A DNA stretch of 64,000 bases from Orychophragmus violaceus (Eukaryota > Streptophyta > Magnoliopsida > Brassicales > Brassicaceae): positions 73,651,581 to 73,715,580 of the forward strand of contig CM058240.1 of NCBI GenBank assembly GCA_030180135.1, written 5' to 3'. This document shows, piece after piece, positions 56,667 to 64,000 of this stretch. The notes below the pieces were generated by a model. The model had not been told where the DNA came from. It did no database searches and worked only from the letters and a program-made list of their open reading frames with translations. Numbering within the stretch: position 1 is the first letter of the stretch; every line of letters starts with the position of its first letter. Both the position numbers and the translations under genes were made by a program.

Positions 56667-57008
56667 GTAATGTACCTCTATTTTTATGATTTTTGGATTC
56701 AATTTTAGGGTTTTAGAATTTGAGAATTTTGGATTGAAATATGATTGCATGCTTAAATAGACTAAAATTTGGATGGTGGGTGATGATTTTAGGCTGATTA
56801 GTGCTAATGTGGAACGAATTTAGAACGATTTTAGGGATTTTGATTGCGGCTGAAATCGCCATGCAACGGTCGTTGCTTTGCGATTTTGGGGATTTGTTCG
56901 AAAATGCGAAATCGCCTTGCAACGATCGATGCCTTAGTGCAACGGTCGTTGCTTCGCGATTTCACAGAGAGATTGCCGAGACTAATTGTTTTAATTTCTT
57001 GAATGCAG
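56667..57008 (+). other. Candidate leader intron before ORF-1
   Basis: CCAAG|GTAATG at 56667 and TGAATGCAG| at 57008, with a T-rich, A/T-rich body of 342 bp. The acceptor is followed at once by ATGGCATCTCGC. Upstream sequence (56500-56640) is pyrimidine-rich, like a plant 5' untranslated region. This is inferred from splice consensus only. Confidence 0.45.
56863..56953. promoter_or_regulatory. Palindromes upstream of ORF-1, part 2
   Basis: CGGTCG at 56867, then CGATCG at 56923 and CGGTCG at 56943 (20 bp), inside the candidate intron. Confidence 0.55.
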
Positions 57009-58519
57009 ATGGCATCTCGCAGACAACCCCGCAAGCGCCGAGCCACAGCAGCAACAGCCACACGACAGTACATTCCACCACCAGGGTGGTTCCATAGAGA
57101 GTCACAGCCACCTGAGCCTTATGTGAGAGTTGGTCCAGCAGTAGCACTGCCTTGGCCCCGAGCAGATGAGACACCGATCCCGATAGCCAGAGACTGGCCA
57201 CGGAACATTGCTGAGTTCCTTAAGACTGCTGAGTTTACAGAGAGGCCACTGCTTAACCAGTGGGACGAATTTGACACGCTGCTATACAACGGTTGGTGTG
57301 GGATGACTATTAAACCAACCAAGTTTGCAGACTACTCTACCTGTAAGAGTCTGGGGATTGATGAGCAGGTTCTTGCAGTATGTAAGGGCATTGGTTTAGG
57401 GACAATGCCTATGCGTCCTTATGATTTGTACCCAGAGCTGGTCAGACAGTTGCTAGCCACTTGCAGAGTGGTTTACCCGGATCCAGACAGCAGGAGTGCT
57501 ACAGGAGGTATCTTTACCTTCATGAGTTTAGGAGTCAGGTATCAGATTCCTTTACTAGATATCTCCAGGATCTACGGTTTCAGCACTGAGCCGAGACGCA
57601 TTGGCATGCCACTTGAGTGGGATCCAGAGGAGGCTCGATCATTTTGGGAGTGTATTGGCAGTGGCCGATACAGCTCGAGGACTACACCGGTGAAGCAGGT
57701 TAGGCATCCTGTACTGAGATATGTCTTGCGTATCTTGTGTTGGAGTTTGTTGTGCAAGTATGAGGCCAACAAGATGCGCAAGTATGAGATGGAGATGTTG
57801 TTTATCGGGCTGCGAGATCAATTTGAGGGTTCTGGCGTGAGAGATCCTACTAAGGGTCTCAACTTGGGAGCTGTTTTTACTCAGCACTTATGCGACCTGT
57901 AGCTGATGCCATTTGATGGTGTTCTTACTGAGACAGTGGGGAGCCTGCTTACTCCCATCTTCATGCACTGCGGGATTCCCCTAGAGGGCATAGAGTGTAA
58001 CACAGCCAAGGAGTTCCTTGATTTCAGCCACTTGCAGAGCGCCACCAGGCTCAAGGAGGTGCGCATTTGGGTTTACCATGATCAGAGCTCTGGGAAGTGT
58101 GGTTTGGAACTTCCTGCTCCTGCACTTACACAGATTGATACACTGGAGGCCCTGAGATTCCAACCTCCTGAGACTGAGCAGCGCAGAGTCCCTTCTATGG
58201 CTCATCCGCTTGGAGAGCCTTCCACACGAGCTTCATCTTCCTCTGCTCTTGCGCCTACTGCTGCCCCTGCTGACGATATTGGACCTTTCCCAGAGCCCAC
58301 GATTCCTTTGGGAGACATGTCTGTGGCTGAGTGGAGAGAGCGCAATGATGTGATACTGAAGACCATTTGGGAGTGGATGCGTGGCTGCACTTGCAGGAGA
58401 CAGCCACAGGTTCATCAGCCCGTCCCTGCTACTCGACGTCGACAGCGTTCTCCTGCGGCCGCCAGTGACACTGAGCGCTATGGTGGGATAGATGATGATG
58501 AGAGCGAGAGCGCGTAGTC
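57003..58519 (+). pseudogene. ATHILA ORF-1 family protein (PF03078-type), one nonsense codon
   Basis: 505-codon frame broken only by TAG at 57900-57902. The N-terminus is basic (MASRRQPRKRRATAATA, or one codon further at 57009). The body shows the family pattern: NQWDEFDTLLYNGW, CKGIGLGTMPMRPYDLYPEL, TFMSLGVRYQIPLLDISRIYGF, FWECIGSGRY, VRHPVLRYVLRIL, LNLGAVFTQHLC, and after the stop GSLLTPIFMHCGIPLEG. The C-terminus is Ser/Pro/Ala-rich, then Arg-rich and acidic (DDDESESA). It sits where Athila elements may carry an env-like gene. Its biochemical role is unknown. I see no signal peptide or clear membrane span, which argues against an envelope protein. Confidence 0.82.
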
Positions 58520-59928
58520 TCCATTTTTAGACATTCGGTTCTGTATTCTGTTATCTTTCCTTTTTTCTTTGCACTTTTTCCTTTTGATTTTTAGGATGCT
58601 AATCTGTTTGGATGGTTGTGCTTGATTTGATACATCAGTTGTTTCGATTTTATTCTGTTTTCAGTGTTTTCAGCTTGCAGGATTCGAATCTGACAATAAC
58701 CAATGGACTAACCTGCTAACTTGCTGACTGATCCGATATACGCAGTGCGTCGATCGACACATCACTGTGTCGATCGTCACAACACGATCGAAATCGCATT
58801 GCAGCGATCGTTGCGGTCCTGAGCAACGATCGATCATACACGAAAATCGCACAGCAACGGTCGATGCACCTAGTGCAACGATCGATGCTTGAGCGACAGA
58901 GGTAAAACCCGACAGAACTCAACCAATCCTTAAACAAATTTTTCTTTCTTTTTTCCAATCCTTCGCTTGACACTACTGGGGACAGTGTGTCTTAAGTGTG
59001 GGGGAGGTTCTACTAACTTCTTTCTTTTTGTTTTCTTAGAGTCAGTTAAATTTTTCAAAATTTGTTTTATTGAGTCAAAACTTTTAAGTAAGAAACAATG
59101 ATTTTTTGAGAAGATTAGCAGCACTTGCAGGAACTTAAGTAACCATTGGGATGAAACTGCAGATTATCTCTGACTATTAGAAAACCCAGACATGGATCAT
59201 CCTACTGAGAACACCCACATCGCTTCAGGTATCAGAGGATCCTTATACTGACTTCAAACTTAATACTGACTTAGATTTTTCACTTAAGGGCTTGGTATAC
59301 TTTGTGTCGGATTCCCTTGTTAACTCTGACACAGCCTGTAAACCTGTCCTATTTAGTTCCCTTCTCACCTTCCAAATAATAAAAAAAAAGATAATAAACT
59401 GAGGATGAGTTAGTAACTCCGAAGTGGTCATGGGATTGGTAGCTACAACTTTCATATCCTGTGCATCCATGGAATGTGTCCAAAGTACACCCCTTAACGG
59501 GAAGAGCACTGATAAAAAAAAAAATGATACCCAATGGGGAAAAATCAGAATGCTAAGGAAGGGAAAAGAGAAGAAAGGGACTAGAGAAAGATAGTATGGT
59601 GGTCTAGAGCTGATAAGGTAAGAGTCCATGTGCCTTTGATCGATACTCCTTAGGTGAGACCGCACTTAAATACTTGCAGAAGTCAGTAGGGAGAATTTGA
59701 ATGCGTGAATGTGATTGTGGAGTTTACTTAGGACAGTTGCTAAGTTTAGGGGAAGTATATGTTGGTCTTGATGTCTGCAGGTTGATTCTTTCATGTGGTT
59801 TACTAAGGGGAATCTGAGTGTTGCTGCTTCTAGGATGAAAAGAGTTTCTGAAGAGTTTTCAAACCTCTTCACTACATTCTAGTTCTCTGTTTTGCTTGAG
59901 GGCAAGCAAAGGCTAAGTGTGGGGGAGT
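58520..59928 (+). other. Athila-5 conserved 3' non-coding block with PPT
   Basis: Palindrome cluster (58751-58884) and purine tracts at 58994-59006 (AAGTGTGGGGGAG), 59738-59752 (degenerate) and 59915-59928, the last against the 3' LTR. It also carries a block around 59440-59540 with CCATGGAATGTGTCCAAAGT, conserved in all four copies. No ORF is conserved. Confidence 0.8.
58747..58889. promoter_or_regulatory. Palindrome cluster, Athila-5 3' block
   Basis: Pairs 58751/58771, 58805/58827 and 58858/58879 (20, 22, 21 bp), with an extra core at 58785. It mirrors 11356-11498 of Athila-1. Confidence 0.6.
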
Positions 59929-61121
59929 TGATATATCATGGTTTTTACCAGTTTTATGCCATGATATAAGTGTGTTTTAGAGTCTTTTTTTGTTCTTTTA
60001 GAGTCTATTACAGGTATAATCAGGTTTGGAGCAGAGTTGGAGATATTGGAGCATTTTGGGGATTTTTAGAGTGTTTGGCCGAGAGATTGAGCTCACTGTC
60101 CAGAAATCAGGATTGTATCGATCGACACACCTTTGGTGTCGATCGACACACTAGCGAGATGGGCCGATTTGGCGGTTTAATGAAGAATGAAGATTTTGCA
60201 CTTTGGCCCAGAAGTTTCCAGTATTTACAAAGAAGCCCCAGCCGAGATTAAGCCTATATAATTAGGATTTTGGTGTTTATTTTAGATACGCTTTCATAAT
60301 TAAGAGCAGAGAGTTTTTAGAGCTATTGGGGCTGATCTGATCCTGTACTTCACTTTATTTTGGAGAAGATTTCGAACCCCTTTATTTATTTAATCTCTTT
60401 TATGCAATCTATTAATTCATTGATTATGTTTACATCTTCTATGTTTGAGTAGATTCATAGTTAGGTTTAGGGTTTCTCATTAAGGATTTCATGACTTGCT
60501 AGACTTGTTTAAATCGGTTAAGGATTCACATGAATATAATGTTTTTCGATCTAAATTGAGTTTAATGCTAGTTCTAACCTGATCAATTAGAATCTAGATC
60601 TTAGGTTGCTAAATACGACGCGAAAGTGTGGTTTAGAATCTGAACTATTTAGGTTGAGCAATTGAACTTCTCGCAAAGGAATTTGGTTTAGTTTAATTGT
60701 GAACATATCGAACTTGAAATTAATGCTGGTTTAATCTGTTAGTAATTGCAAAGGAATTTGGATTACTGCACTTAGACTTAGAGAATTCTCGCAAAGAGAT
60801 TTGGTTAATTCTATATCCGTGATTTGAGTTCTAGAACTGTGCTTAATTAGATCCTGACTGATTAATTTGTCTGCTTGTCTGATTTCCTGAGAACGCCCTA
60901 GACTTAGCGCCTTTAATTGACTGCTTTCACCCCCGATAATCTGCTACTTGTTTACTTTCTCGCTTTGCCACTTAGTTTACTACAAATTGCTTTCTTCTTA
61001 GTTTAAATCTCTACAGTTCTAATCTATCGAGACCAGAGTCTCTGTGGATTCGATACCCTACATACTACAATCACTTAACTGTGCACTTGCAGTAGAATAG
61101 GATTAATTCTTGACCCTATCA
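59929..61121 (+). repeat. Athila-5 3' LTR
   Basis: 1193 bp, near-identical to 52084-53276. Confidence 0.95.
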
Positions 61122-61181
61122 AGAATCGGACTTATGGGGGTTCGACAAAGACTTGGAGTGCCTCTGTGAATGTCTCCTCAT

Positions 61182-62102
61182 CTAAGGTGGTGTATAAGCA
61201 TTCGGATCATGATATTTCCCAAGGATCGAGTAAATGGAACCAGGGTGGGAGCGAAGCGTGGGTGGGATACTGCGTTTTCCTGCATTCACAGCTGATGGAT
61301 TATAAGGTTTAAGTTTAGAGAAATCATACCTTTGCTTTGGTGGAGATGAGATGTCTGGGGCTTTCTGCTTATGAGCAGTTGCAGGCTCTGAAGATGTTAG
61401 AGCAAGTTCAGGATGAACTGCCATCTTATCTTCTCCCATCGGAATCTCAAGCTCCACTTCAACACTGGAGCTCTGTCCATCAATGGTGGATCTCAGCCTC
61501 TTATCCATCTTGAACTGCAATGGCTCATCTCCCAGGTGGAGATTAATCAAACCTGTCTCACATCGATCACTGCTCCAGCAGTAGCTAAGAATAATTCCAA
61601 GTAGCAGAGGATCAACAAGTTCAACCACATACTTTAGCACCACAAATTCTGTTGAAATCAAGTAGTCTCCAACTCTGATGGGAATGTCCTCAAGAACTCC
61701 TTCTGGAAACCTCTTTGATCAATCAGCTATGATAAGTGAGATCCTAGTAGGCTGGAAATCCACCAGTCCCAATCTCACAGCCTCAGAGTATATCATGAGA
61801 ATCACACCAGATCCTAAATCACACAGAGAACTCTTGAATCTATCCTTAAAGATGGTACATTTTAGAACAAAGACTCCTGGGCCTGGAAGCTTCTCTGGAA
61901 TCTGGTTCTGCAGCACTGCACTAACCTGCTTAGATAGCACTAAAACCTCTACTTTCAAATCTCCATCAGTAGAGATTATCTTCTTCGCATATCTCTGCAG
62001 AGAAGGGCGTTTCTTCAAGGCATCAGTTAGTGAGATCTTGGAAAGCTTATTATCCATCACTTTCATGCATTTAGCTTCATCTAGGTCTTGTTTGGAAGTC
62101 AT
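61182..62102 (-). pseudogene. Athila-4 protease
   Basis: Two frames (62102-61719 and 61661-61182) with LPGPGVFVLKCTIF, CDLGSGVILMIYSEA, RISLIIAD, STEFVVLKY and LHLGDEPLQFKMDK. The frame is broken between them near 61700. It ends in a Pro-rich tail (HDPNAYTPP). The Athila-5 insertion point lies ~55 bp further on. Confidence 0.78.
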
Positions 62103-62182
62103 AGGAGCCTTAGGATAGGGTACAGAGGGCTTGTAGACTCGTTCAGGGATTGTTGCAGGTTTTAGGACTCGACTGCGTTCAG

Positions 62183-62312
62183 TGTTGATCGATGCTTAAG
62201 GAGTGTCGATCGATGCTCAAGGAGTGTGGATCGATGCTCAGCGATTGAGAGTACTTTCAGCATTTGTATCGGGGTTGTGTCGATCGACATCAAGTGGGTG
62301 TCAATCGATGCT
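62183..62312. promoter_or_regulatory. Palindrome cluster at Athila-4 gag-PR boundary
   Basis: TGATCG 62187, CGATCG 62207 and GGATCG 62228 (20 and 21 bp), then CGATCG 62281 and CAATCG 62302 (21 bp). Spacing is kept although several cores are mutated. Confidence 0.55.
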
Positions 62313-62379
62313 TGGCGCGGACAGAGACAACTCGTCCAGAAAGTCAGCTATGATGTCTTCTTCCTCTTGCATTAGATCA

Positions 62380-63847
62380 ACTTACTCATCTGCAATCACA
62401 GCATTGACGAATTGCTTCTGTTCAGCTCTTCCTGATCCATTTTGCCTTTGCACTGTTCCAGCAGTCTGTTGAACCTGAACATCTAGCTTCTTCACATGAG
62501 TGCTCAGAGACTCAATCTTTCTATTCGAATCCAGGTACAGAGCATCTATCTTTCCATTGAAGTCCACTGTAGTCTTCTACTGACCTTCCAAGAGTTGTTC
62601 CAATAGACTCATCATCTTATCAGACTGCTCATTTTGTGGAGGAGGAGTCTGATATGAAGAAGAGCCATAATCTCTGGAGAATGAACTGTTCTGCTGAAAG
62701 GGTCTCTGAAATGCAGTCTTTGGTGTAAACCAGAAGTATGTCCCTGCTGATTTTCATATCTCTAACCCTGATAACCAGCTCCAGCTATGTAATTGACGTC
62801 CTCAACTTCATCAACCTGAACATCTAGCATCTTCCCAAGTAAGATGTTAAGAACATAATCGATCTTGTTCTTAATCTCAGCTCTCTGCGAGCTATCAACT
62901 TTCCCACGAGATTTTTACCTCTCCAAATCAGTATTCTTAATGCTATTACTAGACACCAAGTTGTCAATCAGCTCTTTAGCTTCCTCCGGAGATTTAGTAT
63001 TGAAATTCTCATTGCTAGCAGCATCTAGAGCTATCTGATACCACAAATCAACTCCTCTGAAGAAAATGCCCAGCAGCTAAACCTTAGAGAAACCATGATG
63101 TGGGCAATCTCTTTGGTACATCCTGAATCTCACCCAAGCTGCTTACAAGGGCTCTGTAGATCCCTTCTTGAAAGTCAAGAGATCCTATCTAAGCTGATCA
63201 GATCTAGCATCATCATAGAAATGCCTCATGAACTTCTTCTTAATTGCATCCCAGGTTATTCAGAGTCCCATGTGGAATCTGCTTCAGCCAAATTAGCAGC
63301 TTCTCCTCCAAAAGAGTGAGGAAAAAGCTTGCAGTGTAAGTAGTGATAACTCACTCCATTATGCTTCATCCCAGTGACTAAAGACTCAAAGGTCTCTATG
63401 TGATCCATAGGCTGCTCATGTGGGAGTCCATGAAAGAGGTGCTTTCCCACAAGCGTATAGTATGAAGTCTTCAGCTCCAAGTCATTCCGCAGAAAGGCAT
63501 GAGGGAAAATCGCAGACCTATTTGCGCTTTATCTCGTGGATTTTCGTGTCCATCTGCTCCTCCACCTTGAGCTTCTTCATCAGGCTGAATAATCCGCTGT
63601 TCAATTACATTCCCTTCAGCATCAATCCTCTGTCCTGAGCATTTTAAGGTTTGTTCTGCAAATCCCTCAGAACACCTTCTGCATCTCGAATGAAAATCAA
63701 AGGCGCAGCATTCACGTTTGCCATCTTAACTGGTCTCTGAGCTTTTCTGTTCGTTCTTTCTAACCTTGCAAGTTCCTCAAGTCTGAGATTCACGAGCTTC
63801 TTGTTGGGATTACTCCTTAGTGTGCGATCCGGCATAAACTGTCTCAT
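62380..63847 (-). pseudogene. Athila-4 gag
   Basis: Fragments in several frames: MPDRTLRSNPNKKLVNLRLEEL (conserved ATG at 63835), HGLPHEQPMDHIETFESLVTGM (63430-63365), FPHSFGGEAAN, and the C-terminal coiled part LSTHVKKLDVQVQQTAG (near 62500). Many stops and indels are present. It is the most decayed Athila gag here. Confidence 0.78.
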
Positions 63848-63857
63848 TCACGCAAGT

Positions 63858-63941
63858 GTGTCAACCGACGCTAGCAGTTCTTCAATTGATGCTGACCGCA
63901 AGAAGGTGTCGATCGATTCCAAGTAGGTATCGATCGATGCA
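63858..63941. promoter_or_regulatory. Palindrome cluster in Athila-4 leader, before gag
   Basis: CAACCG 63862 and CAATTG 63883 (decayed, 21 bp), then CGATCG 63910 and 63931 (21 bp). Confidence 0.55.
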
Positions 63942-64000
63942 GGACGATTCTGTCGAACCTAAACTGCAAAAACAGAGAAAACAGAAAATAAATCAGTAAA

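Larger units (their letters stand above)
52084..61121 (+). mobile_element. Athila-5, non-autonomous Athila with gag-PR and ORF-1
   Basis: 9038 bp, flanked by AGAAT (52079-52083 and 61122-61126). LTR, PBS, gag, PR, leader with palindromes, ATHILA ORF-1 gene, conserved 3' block, PPT and LTR, all on the plus strand. No RT, RNase H or integrase is present. The two 1193-bp LTRs differ at about 18 sites by eye (about 1.5%). Confidence 0.95.
50216..64000 (-). mobile_element. Athila-4, gag-PR Athila derivative, interrupted by Athila-5
   Basis: Minus orientation. The left (3') LTR is truncated, and then come the conserved 3' block (to 52083), Athila-5 with its AGAAT duplication, PR and gag (61127-63847) and the leader running off the window edge. 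PR leads directly to the 3' block with no RT or integrase, as in Athila-5. Gag and PR are heavily broken, so it is older than the others. Confidence 0.82.

Noticed and set aside
57003..58519. Envelope glycoprotein
   Set aside because: Position is env-like, but no signal peptide or membrane span is visible and the sequence pattern is that of ATHILA ORF-1.
1..64000. CRISPR-like direct repeats with spacers
   Set aside because: The arrays are head-to-tail minisatellites without unique spacers, and the organism is a plant.

Overview
The window is plant nuclear heterochromatin, most likely from a Brassicaceae genome. It is almost entirely a nest of LTR retrotransposons. The evidence is Athila-lineage Ty3 elements with tRNA-Asp-type primer binding sites, Tat-lineage Ty3 elements with a second (archaeal-type) RNase H and an antisense extra ORF, one Ty1/copia element, and a degenerate copy of the plant RNA-directed DNA methylation gene RDM1. 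I saw no intact host gene, tRNA, rRNA or CRISPR array. Names X, Y, Athila-1/2/4/5 and Copia-A are local labels.

Layout. 1-21172 (+): a non-autonomous Tat-like family, X, in tandem form. It runs: 3' internal end of one unit (1-1120), shared LTR (1121-3439), a second unit whose pol is replaced by minisatellite arrays (3440-19287), and an LTR (19288-21172). Athila-1 (9108-18907, minus; TSD GTCAT) is inserted in it, and the paralogous empty site is visible near 739-744. 21173-22408: aRNH-integrase fragment of an older Tat element into which X landed. 22409-35520 (+): Tat element Y (LTR, PBS, gag, protease remnants), split by Athila-2 (24479-34375, minus; TSD CCAAA). 35521-42398: Copia-A (minus), whose right (5') LTR is cut to 96 of 641 bp by a deletion that also removed Tat sequence. 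42399-49187: Tat RT, RNase H, aRNH and integrase (+), a 55-bp tandem array, an antisense ORF and a probable LTR. 49723-50215: RDM1-like pseudogene. 50216-64000: Athila-4 (minus, left LTR truncated, right end off the window), interrupted by Athila-5 (52084-61121, plus; TSD AGAAT).

Athila-1 and -2 carry gag-PR-RT-RH-IN and no third ORF. Athila-4 and -5 carry gag-PR but no RT or integrase, and Athila-5 also carries an ATHILA ORF-1 (PF03078-type) gene. All four share termini, PBS (where visible), PPT and a conserved 3' non-coding block, so the short ones could be moved in trans by relatives of the long ones.

The most unusual signal is a paired palindrome. Cores of CGATCG (or CGACCG/CGGTCG) with symmetric arms occur in twos, 20-22 bp apart (two helical turns). 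The pairs are often 27-31 bp from the next pair. I located more than forty pairs by eye. They sit in the Athila LTRs, just before gag, at the gag-PR, PR-RT and RH-IN boundaries, upstream of ORF-1 and in the 3' block. The same module, with 21-bp spacing in all but one pair, fills the leader and LTR of the unrelated Ty1/copia element. It is absent from the Tat elements. This looks like a shared cis-acting, protein-binding module and is the best candidate for an undescribed system here.
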